Assembly: GCF_014207745.1 (NCBI RefSeq) | Contig: NZ_JACHJB010000002.1 | Coordinates: 310,001 to 374,000, forward strand | Length of the DNA stretch: 64,000 nucleotides | Direction of reading: 5' to 3' | Source: Nonomuraea muscovyensis | GTDB taxonomy: Bacteria > Actinomycetota > Actinomycetes > Streptosporangiales > Streptosporangiaceae | Part shown: one piece after another, positions 1-8,382 of the stretch | Layout of the letters: the number at the start of each line of letters is the position of its first letter | Position numbering within the stretch: the first letter of the stretch is position 1 | Position numbers and translations under genes: made by a program | The notes under the pieces: generated by a model | The model's input: only the letters and a program-made list of their open reading frames with translations | Databases searched by the model: none | Told to the model about the DNA's origin: nothing

Positions 1-85
1 CAGCCGGGCAGCAGCAGTAGCACCGCGACCAGCAGTGCCGGCACACCGACCAGGGGCAGGCTGGCGAAGGCGCCGTCGTGGCCGG

Positions 86-1054
86 TCAGAGCCTGCCGAG
101 GGCTTTGGCCAGCGCGGTCGCGGTGGAGGCGATCACCTTGTCGTCATGCGGGGTGTTGTCGGTGTTGCGGTTGGTGAACACCGACAGGATCATCGCCGCG
201 TCAGACCCTGGCGCCCAGACGATCGCCAGGTCGTTGGCGGTGCCGTAGTTGCTCGCGCCGCCGGTGCCGGTCTTGTCGCCGACCGTCCAGTCCTTGGGGA
301 GTCCCGCCCGGATCCGGTTGGCGCCGGTGAGGCTGGCCTTCAGCCAGCCCACCAGTCGCGCTCGGTCGCGAGGGTGGAGGGTCTTACTGGTGGTGAGCTT
401 GGTGAAGGTCTGTGCGGCCGCCGCGGGGGTGGTGGTGTCGCGCAGTTCACCGGGCTTCCACTCCGTCAGCGTGGGCTCCGGTCGGTCCAGACGACTCGTC
501 CGATCACCGGTGGCGCGGAAGAACTCGGTCAGCCCGCGCGGCCCGCCGATCTGCTTCAGCAGCGTGTTGCCCGCGAAGCCGTCGGATTTGGTGATCCCGG
601 CGCGGCACAGCTGTGCAGGTGTCATGCCGGTGTCGGTGTATTCGGTGGTCTCTGGGGAGTTCGCGGTCAGCCCGGCCATCTCGGCAGGCTCCCAGCGAAC
701 CACTTTGTCCATCAGTCCGGGGTCGCTGGTGCGCGCTTTGTGCAACACTGCCGAGCACGCGAACACCTTGAACATGGAGTTGAACGGGAAACGCTCGCCG
801 GCCCGGTAGCCGACCGTTCTACCGGTCCCCAGGTCGATGCCCACCGCGCCGATACGCCCGTCGTAGGACTTCTCCAGTTCCCGCAGCGCATTGTTCAGGT
901 CGAAGCCGGAAGGGGCGTTGCTCCCTGTCCGGGCGGCGACGCTGGAGGCACTCGTCTCGCCGGTGACGGCACCCGCCACCTGGGCGGGGCCGCACAGCAG
1001 CGCAGAAGCGGTCAATGTCGCGACCCCCAGTCGCGGCCGGAAACGTTGTGTCAT
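86..1054 (-). CDS. bla: Secreted class A beta-lactamase
   Basis: This predicted secreted serine beta-lactamase (322 residues) would open the beta-lactam ring of penicillin-type antibiotics outside the cell membrane. The ATG at 1054 puts a classical Sec signal peptide at the N terminus (basic MTQRFRPRLG, then a hydrophobic stretch ending in AGA near residue 29); an upstream ATG at 1108 would add 18 residues ahead of it. The acylation motif S93-M-F-K96 and the K261-T-G-T box are intact. The second motif is S157-D-G instead of SDN, as in mycobacterial BlaC. The omega-loop glutamate is present (E193-P-T-L-T), but the usual Asn170 is Thr. No operon partner is visible. The family assignment is secure; the substrate range cannot be read from sequence. 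Confidence 0.93.
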   Translation of the reverse strand: MTQRFRPRLGVATLTASALLCGPAQVAGAVTGETSASSVAARTGSNAPSGFDLNNALRELEKSYDGRIGAVGIDLGTGRTVGYRAGERFPFNSMFKVFACSAVLHKARTSDPGLMDKVVRWEPAEMAGLTANSPETTEYTDTGMTPAQLCRAGITKSDGFAGNTLLKQIGGPRGLTEFFRATGDRTSRLDRPEPTLTEWKPGELRDTTTPAAAAQTFTKLTTSKTLHPRDRARLVGWLKASLTGANRIRAGLPKDWTVGDKTGTGGASNYGTANDLAIVWAPGSDAAMILSVFTNRNTDNTPHDDKVIASTATALAKALGRL

Positions 1055-1090
1055 GCCGAAGAGAAGATCAGAAACTATCCAGGGATGTCC

Positions 1091-1131
1091 AATATCGATA
1101 TGTAGCAACTCGTAATAGCGATATGGATATC
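1091..1131. promoter_or_regulatory. AT-rich repeats upstream of the beta-lactamase start
   Basis: Just upstream of the beta-lactamase gene, in GC-rich surroundings, lies an AT-rich stretch with the palindrome ATATCGATAT (1092-1101) and two direct copies of CGATATG starting at 1096 and 1119, 23 bp apart (about two helical turns). This is the right place for a promoter or operator of the minus-strand gene. No BlaI or other regulator gene lies nearby, so its role is inferred from position only. Confidence 0.35.
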
Positions 1132-1741
1132 AGGAGTCGTCTCAAGCGCAGATGGCGCCGGTGGGTGTGCCGTTCGACCTGCCCATACCCGCAGGGCAGT
1201 CGACTGTGGCGACGGGGAGCCCGTGGCAGGACCGATGTGTCCCGCGTGCCAGGTGCGGCTGCGTCACGTCGACTCGGCGATCCCCTCGGGCGGCTGCGCG
1301 CAGGGGAGGGCGAAGTTCCGTGCCGACCAGGTCTTTCTGCCGGTCGTCGAGCTCGGGCTGGTTGAGCAGCCGGAAGCGGATCGGCGGCCCTGCCGGTCAC
1401 GCGTCCGCAGCGCCCCCGAGGCCGCGCGCCCCGCGCCGGCGCTGTGACCTCCGGCCGCGAAAGGTTGAACCCGCCAACCTCCGACGGATTACTGCCAAAT
1501 ATTGGGCGGCCCCCGGGTCGGTCACTTCGCTCGCTGTCTCTTGGATTGATTCTCGCTGTAAGCGGGCAGTGAGGATACCGGTGGCTCCAGCATGGCTGTG
1601 GAGTGATCGTAACGCCATCTTCAACACCTTCGAGATGTTAATTTAGTTTTACATGTGCTCTTCTGGTGCTGACCTCGACGTACGTCGGCAATTCGCTGCG
1701 CGTGAGGCCTACTGACAACCACGCTGACGAAAGGTTCATTC
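1132..1741. other. Intergenic region, no recognisable gene
   Basis: About 600 bp between the divergent beta-lactamase and atpF-like genes. Open frames exist on both strands but none resembles a known protein. The last 150 bp are unusually AT-rich for this window (around 1630-1660) and probably hold the promoter of the atpF-like gene. Confidence 0.5.
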
Positions 1742-2245
1742 GTGAACCCCCTCTTCCCGGACAACTACTACGAGCCCGTTATCGGACTCGTCGTGTTCCT
1801 CATCACTCTGTTCGTCATCGGCAAAGTGCTCGTACCGCGCTTACAGAAGACGCTGGCCGAGCGGGCCGACGCGATTGACGGCGGAATCATGAGGGCAGAG
1901 AAGGCTCGAGCCGAGGCCCGGAATCTGGAGCGGCAATACCACAAGCAGCTGGAAGAGGCCCGGCGCGACGCGGCGCTGCTACGGGAGGAGGCCCGCGAGC
2001 AGGGCGCGCGGATCAGGGCTGAGCTCCGCGCGCAGGCACAGGCCGAGGCTCGCCACCTCATCGGGACGGCGCACGCCCAGATCGAGGCCGACAGAAAGGC
2101 GGCGTTCGCCCAAGTCCGCACGGAGATCGGCCGTCTGTCGACCGACCTGGCGGGCCGCATCATCGGGGAGTCATTGGAGGACGTACGGCATACCGGCATC
2201 GTGGAGCGATTCCTGGACGAGCTGGAGAACCGAACGGTCTCGTGA
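1742..2245 (+). CDS. atpF: Orphan F0F1 ATP synthase subunit b-like protein
   Basis: This 167-residue protein looks like the b subunit of F-type ATP synthase, the peripheral stalk linking the membrane sector to the F1 head. A single membrane segment (about residues 9-30, EPVIGLVVFLITLFVIGKVL) is followed by a long charged amphipathic helix rich in Glu, Arg and Ala, and the C terminus carries the usual delta-contacting region (about residues 125-167). The start is GTG at 1742, preceded by GAAAGG. No other atp gene is in the window, whereas atpF normally sits inside atpIBEFHAGDC. It is therefore either a second copy or a stalk-like protein with another partner. The identity of the fold is fairly sure; the function as part of the working enzyme is not. 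Confidence 0.8.
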   Translation: MNPLFPDNYYEPVIGLVVFLITLFVIGKVLVPRLQKTLAERADAIDGGIMRAEKARAEARNLERQYHKQLEEARRDAALLREEAREQGARIRAELRAQAQAEARHLIGTAHAQIEADRKAAFAQVRTEIGRLSTDLAGRIIGESLEDVRHTGIVERFLDELENRTVS

Positions 2246-2526
2246 GGTAACAGGCCGACCGTTGGCCAGGATGTTGGCATGAATGGTCTTACCACCCCTG
2301 ATGCTCCGGTGAGGCTTTTTTCATCCTGGGTCTGTTCGAGGCAGTTTGCTGGTCCTCAGCTGAGGCGCATCTTGGACTCGAGTCGTGCTTCGGCTTCCGA
2401 TGTCGCAGACCGGCTGCCCGGGTCTTCGAGGACCATGACCTCGTCGGTCCGGAAGACGACGCGCTTCAGGAGGTGGCCCGCTGATGCGGCAAGAACGGCA
2501 CTCGTGGCCGTCGGGCTCGTGCAGCC

Positions 2527-3273
2527 TCACATCCGGGATCTCAGCACGTCGACCTCGCAGCCTGGCGAGGACGGGTCGAAGCCGTGCTCGATCAGCCAGC
2601 GGACCACCAGCAGGCTTCGCAGCGACCACCACGCGCGGATCACGTCGAGGTCGACGTCGGTGCCGTAGCCGGCGACGACGTCGCCAAGGTGCTCCTCATG
2701 TCCGAGCGTCAAGGTGGCGAGGTCGAACAGGGCATCGCCCTGGCTCGCCTCGGACCAGTCGATCACGCCGGTGATCTCGTCACCGTCGACGAACACGTGG
2801 GTGATCTGCAGGTCGCCGTGCGTGAACACCGGTGTCCACGGCCGGAGCGCAGCCTCGGCAACCCGGCGGTTGCGCGTGACCAGGTCGGTGGGAAGAACGC
2901 CGTTCGTGACGAGCCACTCGCATTCGCCGTCGAGGTGCGAGGCGATCTCGTCGATGCTCCGACCGGGCCATGGCGGCAGTGGCGCGTCGTGCAGCATCCG
3001 TGCGGCGGCACCCGCCGCGGCCCACGCCGCCGACGACGCGGTCGACGGCTCGCCGAGACGGCCGAGTGCCGTGCCGGGGAGGGCGGCGAGCGCGAGCACG
3101 GGCGGCTTCCGCCACAGGACCTCCGGAGTCGGGATCGGCGCCATGGCCATCGCCTCGACCTCGACGTCGGTGCGCGTCTGATCAGCGTCGATCTTCAGGA
3201 ACACGTCGCCGACGCGCAGGGTCGCGCGCTCGTTATGGGCGACGACGACCTCGACCTCCTCCACGTCGGCCAT
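2527..3273 (-). CDS. Aminoglycoside phosphotransferase-family kinase
   Basis: A 248-residue small-molecule kinase of the APH/choline kinase fold. The Brenner-type catalytic loop is H152-G-D154-L-Q and the metal-binding aspartate is in I-D172-W-S. The Gly-rich N-terminal lobe begins right after the chosen ATG at 3273; an earlier frame-open extension to 3366 lacks family features. Close relatives of this pattern are common in streptomycetes and related genera and are annotated only as phosphotransferases. The substrate may be an aminoglycoside, a macrolide or a housekeeping metabolite; nothing in the neighbourhood decides. The gene appears monocistronic on the minus strand. Confidence 0.85.
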   Translation of the reverse strand: MADVEEVEVVVAHNERATLRVGDVFLKIDADQTRTDVEVEAMAMAPIPTPEVLWRKPPVLALAALPGTALGRLGEPSTASSAAWAAAGAAARMLHDAPLPPWPGRSIDEIASHLDGECEWLVTNGVLPTDLVTRNRRVAEAALRPWTPVFTHGDLQITHVFVDGDEITGVIDWSEASQGDALFDLATLTLGHEEHLGDVVAGYGTDVDLDVIRAWWSLRSLLVVRWLIEHGFDPSSPGCEVDVLRSRM

Positions 3274-3585
3274 TATCGCGGGGATGACCACCGATGTCGC
3301 CGGGTTTATCGCGTGCGACTGTGCGGCTGACCGCGTCCCGCTGCCCAGCGGTCTCGTGGGCGCCACCGGCCGTTGACGGATCGAGCAGTGAGGAATTTCT
3401 CACCTGAAGACGCAGGTCACGCCCCGATTCTCGACCACTACCAGGTCCGAGGCTGCCCGTCCCCGCACCACAGACCAGGTCCTGCACTGGTCACGGTGGC
3501 ACCGCAGCCATCGAGCCACCGCTCGACGCTGCCACTACCAGCGCAGATCCCAGCCATGATCGCAAAGTGTCACCGGAGTACAAGG
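3274..3585. other. Intergenic region, no recognisable gene
   Basis: A 312-bp stretch between two minus-strand genes. I see no conserved protein fragment, hairpin terminator or clear promoter in it. Confidence 0.4.
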
Positions 3586-4053
3586 TCATGCGTGAGCGCG
3601 GAGACCCCGGACAGCGGCGATGATCCCTTTCTTGTCATAGCCGCTGGTGGGCATGGTGGCGCCGTGAGCATGGCGGATGATGCCCTGGGAATCAATGAGG
3701 ATGTCGCCTGACTGCTGCAACGAGCCGAAGACCTTTCTGCTCAGGCCGATCATCTCGTGCGGGGTGCCGCGGCGCCCTATGAGGACAGGGAAGGGCACCT
3801 GGCGCTTGGCCTTCCACGCGGCCGCTTCTTGACGCTCCTCAGGAACGGCGACGAACACCCGGACGTCGTCAGCCGCGAACTCGTCGCGGCGACGAATGAG
3901 ATCTTGGACGTGTCTGTTGCAGACCGGGCACGACGTCGACCGCATGAAATAGATCAGCACGGCATGACTGCCCCGGTAGTCGGACAGGCGGACGGTCAGG
4001 CCGTCGGTGTCCTCCAGCACTACGTCGGGGGCGGGCGATCCGGTTGTGAGCAT
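3586..4053 (-). CDS. Peroxiredoxin (AhpC/TSA family)
   Basis: A 155-residue thioredoxin-fold peroxidase that would reduce hydrogen peroxide or organic peroxides in the cytoplasm. The active-site region S-T-S-C42-P-V-C45 carries the peroxidatic cysteine with a second Cys three residues on, a CxxC form, in the normal place after the first beta strand (about residue 42). The length matches single-domain bacterial peroxiredoxins. The ATG at 4053 is preceded by GAGGAA at good spacing, which is why it was preferred to the in-frame ATG at 4110 inside the upstream gene. It lies 49 bp downstream of an ECF sigma factor on the same strand, so the two are probably co-transcribed and the sigma factor may answer to oxidative stress; that link is inference. 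Confidence 0.88.
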   Translation of the reverse strand: MLTTGSPAPDVVLEDTDGLTVRLSDYRGSHAVLIYFMRSTSCPVCNRHVQDLIRRRDEFAADDVRVFVAVPEERQEAAAWKAKRQVPFPVLIGRRGTPHEMIGLSRKVFGSLQQSGDILIDSQGIIRHAHGATMPTSGYDKKGIIAAVRGLRAHA

Positions 4054-4102
4054 GGCGGAACTTCCTCTTCGGACTCGGGTTGTGGAATGCGGTCGGCTCA
4101 GG

Positions 4103-4684
4103 TCAGGCACTGGTGGTTCCGGGGTCGTACGGACCCCCGGTAGGGCCGGTCATGCCGCCCAGGCTGAGCCGGAGCCTGTTGCGGGCCCGGTGCAGCTGGG
4201 ACTTCATCGCGGCGTTACTCAGGCCAAGTGCCTCGGCAACCCTTCGACCTGGGTAGCCCAGTACATCCCGCATGATCAGTACTCTGCGCTGGACATCTGG
4301 CAACTCCCTGATCGCCTGCGCGACGAGTTCGGCGTCCAGACGCCGGATGACCTCGTCCTCGGCCGAGGTCACCACGGTGGCGCCGCCCTCTTCGTCGTGA
4401 TCGAACAGCAGCCGCGCGCGGCGCAGGCACTCATTCCGGACGATGCGGAACATCCACGATGCCAGTGCCCCGGTGGCGCGGAGTGAGCCGATCTTCCGGT
4501 AGAGGATGATCAACGCTTCCTGTGCGGCGTCTTCGGCGTCCTGTGGGGACGCGCAAAGATGCATCGAGAAGCGCCGCACGTGAGAATGAGCACCGTGGAT
4601 CACGGCGGTGATCGACTCGCGATCACCGGCCTGCGCGGCCTCGATGAGCTGCGCGCTCGCCCAGGAGCGGTCAGTCACGCCCAC
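4103..4684 (-). CDS. ECF RNA polymerase sigma factor
   Basis: An extracytoplasmic-function sigma factor of about 193 residues that would direct RNA polymerase to a small stress regulon. Region 2 is seen in A-E-D-A-A-Q-E-A-L-I and the following helix with R-I-V-R-N-E; region 4 holds the helix-turn-helix V-A-E-A-L-G-L-S-N-A-A-M-K-S-Q-L-H-R-A. Three GTG codons in a row (4690, 4684, 4678) could start it; 4684 gives the best distance from the GAGG upstream. No anti-sigma factor gene is adjacent. The downstream peroxiredoxin gene is its likely operon partner. Confidence 0.88.
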   Translation of the reverse strand: MGVTDRSWASAQLIEAAQAGDRESITAVIHGAHSHVRRFSMHLCASPQDAEDAAQEALIILYRKIGSLRATGALASWMFRIVRNECLRRARLLFDHDEEGGATVVTSAEDEVIRRLDAELVAQAIRELPDVQRRVLIMRDVLGYPGRRVAEALGLSNAAMKSQLHRARNRLRLSLGGMTGPTGGPYDPGTTSA

Positions 4685-4884
4685 GCCCACGCCCTCGCCG
4701 TCGGAACGAGGTCGCGAAAAGTGCTCGCCGCACAGCCGGCATCATGATCACCCATACCCATCTCCTTGCCAGTGTGGCCATCACCCCATAAGAGGCCAGC
4801 ACACCGCAAAAGGATTCACCGTCATCACAGCCAACCTTGCCGAGCGCACACCGTCTCTGTCGCTGTTCCGGTAGCGACAGAGAG

Positions 4885-5001
4885 TTGGGCCCGTGGGATG
4901 CGATGACGGAGCAGCGCGAAGCCGGCGCTGCCGTTCATCTGACGCATGATCCGCCTGGTCGTGCCGATGTGCCGTTCCACGGCGCTGCGTTCCTTGTACG
5001 G
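4885..5001 (-). pseudogene. ISL3-family transposase C-terminal fragment
   Basis: On the minus strand a short segment encodes PYKERSAVERHIGTTRRIMR, then QMNGSAGFALLRHRI. I recognise this as the degraded C-terminal signature of ISL3-type transposases, in which the E of the SGPVEGH-like motif precedes a basic helix ending in a FDLLRxRVL-like sequence. Nothing upstream encodes the rest of the enzyme, so it is a relic. The surrounding gap 4691-5057 otherwise holds only the promoter area of the sigma factor. Confidence 0.55.
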
Positions 5002-5057
5002 CTGGGCGTCGTGGCTGCTGGGCCGCCCACCGCTTGCCGTACCAGAGGGGCGTGGGG

Positions 5058-5693
5058 TCAGGGTTCGGCGTGCCGGTCGAGGCCGAGCGTGGCGATGAGG
5101 TCTTCGTGGAGTTCGAACCAGACACGATGGCAGGAGTCGACGTCGGTGCGGTCGACCCAGCCGCCCTCCCCGGCCCGGGCGCGCGCAAGGGCTGTGGTGA
5201 ATCGTGTGTCGTATCCGCGAAACCGTGTCAGGACGCTCCCGAGCCGGTCTGCCGACAGCCGGAGCGCGCGGTCGATGTCGGCGAGCTCGTGGAGGATTCT
5301 GGCGTCCCACGCGGGATCGGAGTGGTCGTTGACGGCGAGCCGATCGCCGGCGGTGGGCCGGAGCTGCCAGTCGGTGCAGGCTCGTAGCAGGCGGGCGTTC
5401 AGCGGGAGGAACTCGCGGTAGACGTCACGGACCTCGTCGGCGCCGCCGACGCGCGCGAGCTCGGCCGCGAGCTGGCGCTCGTTCTCGGCTCGGCCCCGTT
5501 CGGTCAGCGACCAGCCTCCGGCGCCGGCGAAGGCGGTGTGCTCGACCCAGCCGCGCGCCTCGGCGTCGAGTAGCGCCTCCTTCGTCTCGGCCGCGTCGAG
5601 GCCGTACCGGTGTGCGATCACCGGGGTGTCTGCGAACCCGGTGATGCGCACGGCGTGCAGGACCAGGAGGGCGGGCGGAGAGTCTGTCGTCAC
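5058..5693 (-). CDS. Winged-helix-like transcriptional regulator
   Basis: A 211-residue cytoplasmic protein whose first 80 residues resemble a MarR/PadR-like winged helix (ALLVLHAVRITGFADTPVIA, then ETKEALLDAEARGWVEHT), followed by a helical C-terminal part containing an E-R-G-R-A-E-N-E-R-Q segment. The GTG start at 5693 overlaps the stop of the upstream gene by the 4-bp GTGA, so the two are translationally coupled. It probably acts with that partner in controlling the divergent gene at 6145. I do not recognise a named regulator; the function is inferred from the fold and the context. Confidence 0.7.
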   Translation of the reverse strand: MTTDSPPALLVLHAVRITGFADTPVIAHRYGLDAAETKEALLDAEARGWVEHTAFAGAGGWSLTERGRAENERQLAAELARVGGADEVRDVYREFLPLNARLLRACTDWQLRPTAGDRLAVNDHSDPAWDARILHELADIDRALRLSADRLGSVLTRFRGYDTRFTTALARARAGEGGWVDRTDVDSCHRVWFELHEDLIATLGLDRHAEP

Positions 5694-6085
5694 GAGTCGG
5701 CGTCCTGTCGTGCTGTCAGGCGGGTGTAGTGCTGCTGGCACGCCTGCGGGGAGTTGAATCCCATCGTGTGTGCCATCTGTGCCCAGGTCAGTCCTGCGCT
5801 TCGGGCCATGAACAGCAGGGCGGATTCGAGTCCTTCGACCTCGGCGCGTGCGGCGGGCAGGAGGGTGAGCGCGCTGCGGATGTCCTCCGGGTTCAGGTCG
5901 GTGTTGCGCCAGACGGCGAACTGCACGAGGTCGATCGCCGAGGGCGGGGCGGGCGGGGGGCGCCACGGCCGGGCGTCGAGCGCGTCCGCGCCCAGGCTCA
6001 GTAGACGCTCGCGCGCGTCCTGCTCACGTTGGGCCTGGACGTGGTCGGTGTGCGCGCTGTGAGCGATGTCCTGCTTGCGTGCCAT
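5690..6085 (-). CDS. Small helix-turn-helix DNA-binding protein
   Basis: A 131-residue protein with a charged N-terminal helix and a C-terminal helix-turn-helix (residues about 100-125, L-T-W-A-Q-M-A-H-T-M-G-F-N-S-P-Q-A). Proteins of this sort are widespread in actinomycetes, usually beside the winged-helix partner found here. The ATG at 6085 or a GTG at 6094 could be the start. It is the first gene of a two-gene unit (GTGA overlap with the next) transcribed away from the ATP-grasp protein at 6145. An inverted repeat in the shared promoter is a likely binding site. Function beyond DNA binding is unknown. Confidence 0.72.
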   Translation of the reverse strand: MARKQDIAHSAHTDHVQAQREQDARERLLSLGADALDARPWRPPPAPPSAIDLVQFAVWRNTDLNPEDIRSALTLLPAARAEVEGLESALLFMARSAGLTWAQMAHTMGFNSPQACQQHYTRLTARQDADS

Positions 6086-6103
6086 GTGACTCACGATGCA
6101 TAA

Positions 6104-6132
6104 TCAACGAAATATTGTCAACTATTTGTTGA
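6104..6132. promoter_or_regulatory. Inverted repeat in a divergent promoter
   Basis: TCAACGAAATA and TATTTGTTGA form nearly perfect inverted arms (one extra base in the left arm) around a short spacer, in an AT-rich island between the regulator pair and the gene at 6145. It is the obvious candidate operator for one or both regulators and overlaps where the promoters must lie. Confidence 0.5.
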
Positions 6133-6144
6133 AAGCGAGAGTGG

Positions 6145-7404
6145 ATGATCATACCCCTCACGGAGGCTGCCGCCGACACCTGCGGAGGCAAGGCCGGCAC
6201 GCTCGGCGCGTTGCTGCGCGCGGGGCTGCCGGTTCCTGACGGCTTCGTCGTCTCGTACGCCGCCTACCTCGCCGCCGTCCGCGACCTGGACCTCGGACGG
6301 TTCGCCGGAGAGCCAGACGACGATCTTGCTGCGGCACGGCAGGCGATCGCGGCCCGCCCGCTGGACGCCACCGTGATCGACGCGCTGGGACGCGCGCTCG
6401 ACGAGCTCGGCGATCCGCCGGTGGCGGTGAGATCATCGGCAGCGAACGAGGACACCGGTCAGGCATCGGCGGCCGGTCAGCACGAGAGCTTCCTGGCCGT
6501 GCGCGGAGTCAGCGAGGTCGCCGAAGCCGTACGTGCCTGCTGGGCCTCGCTGCTGTCGCCGCGTGCCATCGCCTACCGGGGTGCCTCCGGGCGAGACGAC
6601 CAGCCGTCCGCCGATCTGGTGATGGCCGTCATCGTCCAACGCCATCTGGATGCCGAGGTATCCGGGGTCATGTTCACACCCGCAGGCCCGGACAACGCGA
6701 CCGAGATCGAGGCGTCCTGGGGCCTGGGCCCCAGCGTCGTCGGCGGCACGGTCACCCCTGACGCCTACCGCGTCGCCGAGGACGGGACGCTCACCCGTAC
6801 CATCGCCGACAAACGGACCCGCCTTGACCGGCGTGGCGCGCAGCTCGTCGTTCGCGACGTGCCCACCGGCGGCCGGCGCCGGCCGGCGATCGACGACGCG
6901 ACCGCCACGCAGCTCGCCGAGCTGGGCAAGCAGATCGCTACCGTCCTGGGCGGGCCGCAGGACATCGAGTGGGCGATCGTCGGCGGCCGGACCTGGGTTC
7001 TGCAAGCACGGCCGATCACCGCCGCACTCCCACGGCGGCCGTTGCCCTCCGGCGCCTCAGCTGTCCCGGCCGCCACACTCACCGGAACACCGGGCAGCCA
7101 CGGGAGCGTGACCGGCCCCGCGAGGATCGTCCGCGGCCCCGGCGACTTCGCGCGCGTGCACCCGGGCGACATCCTCGTCTGCCCCTTCACCGACCCCGCC
7201 TGGACGCCGCTGCTGCGCATCGCCGCCGGCGTCGTCACCGAAACCGGAGGCGTGCTGTCCCACGCCGCGATCGTCGCCCGCGAGCACGCCATCCCCGCCG
7301 TCCTCGGCATCGCGAACGCGACACGCAGGCTCCACGACGACACCCTCATCACCGTCGACGGCACCGCCGGCACCGTTACGGCGGCTGAGGCGACTGACGC
7401 GTGA
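6145..7404 (+). CDS. PEP/pyruvate-binding and phosphohistidine domain protein
   Basis: A 419-residue protein related to phosphoenolpyruvate synthase and rifampin phosphotransferase. The N-terminal 290 residues form the ATP-grasp domain (GGKAGTLGALLRAGLPVPDG near the start, A-V-R-S-S-A-A-N-E-D in the middle, Q-D-I-E-W-A and V-L-Q-A-R-P-I at its end). The last 100 residues are the swivelling phosphohistidine domain with T-G-G-V-L-S-H373-A-A-I-V-A-R-E, where H373 would carry the phosphate. The large third domain that binds PEP or rifampin in the known enzymes is absent. The phosphate acceptor is therefore unknown and may be a separate protein. It is divergent from two regulator genes, which suggests tight control. 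Family sure, reaction unknown. Confidence 0.85.
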   Translation: MIIPLTEAAADTCGGKAGTLGALLRAGLPVPDGFVVSYAAYLAAVRDLDLGRFAGEPDDDLAAARQAIAARPLDATVIDALGRALDELGDPPVAVRSSAANEDTGQASAAGQHESFLAVRGVSEVAEAVRACWASLLSPRAIAYRGASGRDDQPSADLVMAVIVQRHLDAEVSGVMFTPAGPDNATEIEASWGLGPSVVGGTVTPDAYRVAEDGTLTRTIADKRTRLDRRGAQLVVRDVPTGGRRRPAIDDATATQLAELGKQIATVLGGPQDIEWAIVGGRTWVLQARPITAALPRRPLPSGASAVPAATLTGTPGSHGSVTGPARIVRGPGDFARVHPGDILVCPFTDPAWTPLLRIAAGVVTETGGVLSHAAIVAREHAIPAVLGIANATRRLHDDTLITVDGTAGTVTAAEATDA

Positions 7405-7659
7405 CCGATCACTTCCGTCCCTGGCCGGGAGTCATTTCCCACGGGCGCACACCGCCGACGTAGCGAGAATGCCGGCAGTCGCAGCGGCCTCCGCCCCATC
7501 CGCCGGCAACGGGCGCGCCGCCCGGCCGCGCCCGGCCTCCTCTGCCTCTGCCAGACCAGCGGCCGACCCTATCCCGGGCGTCGCGCCGCCGAACCACACC
7601 TACGGAGCGAAAGGAGAAGGGGTAGCGGGCCCGCAGGGGCACGGCGCCCCCACCTGCTG

Positions 7660-8274
7660 ATGACAACGCGACACCTCTACCTGGCGCGCCACGGCGCGGC
7701 CGACGCGTTCGGGGAGCTCACCGGCATCGGGCGCCGGCAGGCGGGCCTGCTGGGCGAACGGCTCGCCGGCGTACCGGTCGACGCCGTGTGGCACTCTCCG
7801 CTACCACGCGCCGCAGCAAGCGCGCACGAACTCGCCCGGCATCTGCCGGACGTGCCCGTGGCCGAGGCCGCCGAACTTGTCGACCACGTGCCCTACGTCC
7901 CCAGCGCGGTCGAAACGCCCCCGTCCTGGGCCGGCTTCTTCGACGGCTACGACGACACCGAGGCAGCCTCGGGCCGAAGGCTCGCCGAGGCCCTGGTCGC
8001 CCGGTTCGCGAAGGTCCCCGACCCGACCCCGGAAGGGGCCCGGCCCGACACACACGAGGTCCTGGTGACGCACGCCTACCCCATCGCGTGGCTGGTGCGG
8101 CACGCGCTGGATGCGCCGCCGTCCCGGTGGCTCGGGCTGAACAGCGCCAACACCGCGCTGACGGTCATCGAGTACCGTACCGCTCTGCCGCCCACGATCG
8201 TGATGTTCAACGACATGAGCCACCTCCCGGCCGACCTGCGCTGGACCGGGTTCCCCGGAGGCGTGAGGCCGTGA
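7660..8274 (+). CDS. Histidine phosphatase family protein
   Basis: A 204-residue member of the phosphoglycerate mutase-like histidine phosphatases. The catalytic R10-H11-G12 motif is in L-A-R-H-G-A near the N terminus and the second histidine is in L-V-T-H-A-Y. Such enzymes transfer phosphate from small molecules or proteins to the first histidine and then to water. The ATG at 7660 has only a distant GAAAGGAGAAGG about 40 bases upstream, so the start is uncertain. It follows the phosphohistidine-domain gene on the same strand after 255 bp; a functional link is possible but unproven. Confidence 0.85.
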   Translation: MTTRHLYLARHGAADAFGELTGIGRRQAGLLGERLAGVPVDAVWHSPLPRAAASAHELARHLPDVPVAEAAELVDHVPYVPSAVETPPSWAGFFDGYDDTEAASGRRLAEALVARFAKVPDPTPEGARPDTHEVLVTHAYPIAWLVRHALDAPPSRWLGLNSANTALTVIEYRTALPPTIVMFNDMSHLPADLRWTGFPGGVRP

Positions 8275-8382
8275 GGTGGCTCGCGCGCACCGTCGAATCG
8301 GCGACGTGCCGGCCGAGACGCCATCGTGATCACTGCTCGGCAGAATCGACCGGCACTGCCGCCGATCGAAGGATTTCCTCAC

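Noticed and set aside
1..85. Hydrophobic minus-strand stretch (L-P-L-V-G-V-P-A-L-L-V-A-V) after the beta-lactamase
   Set aside because: Could be the start of a membrane protein running off the left edge, but no start codon with a ribosome-binding site is visible and the piece is too short.
6145..7404. Naming the gene rifampin phosphotransferase
   Set aside because: The domain that binds rifampin is missing, so the substrate cannot be inferred.
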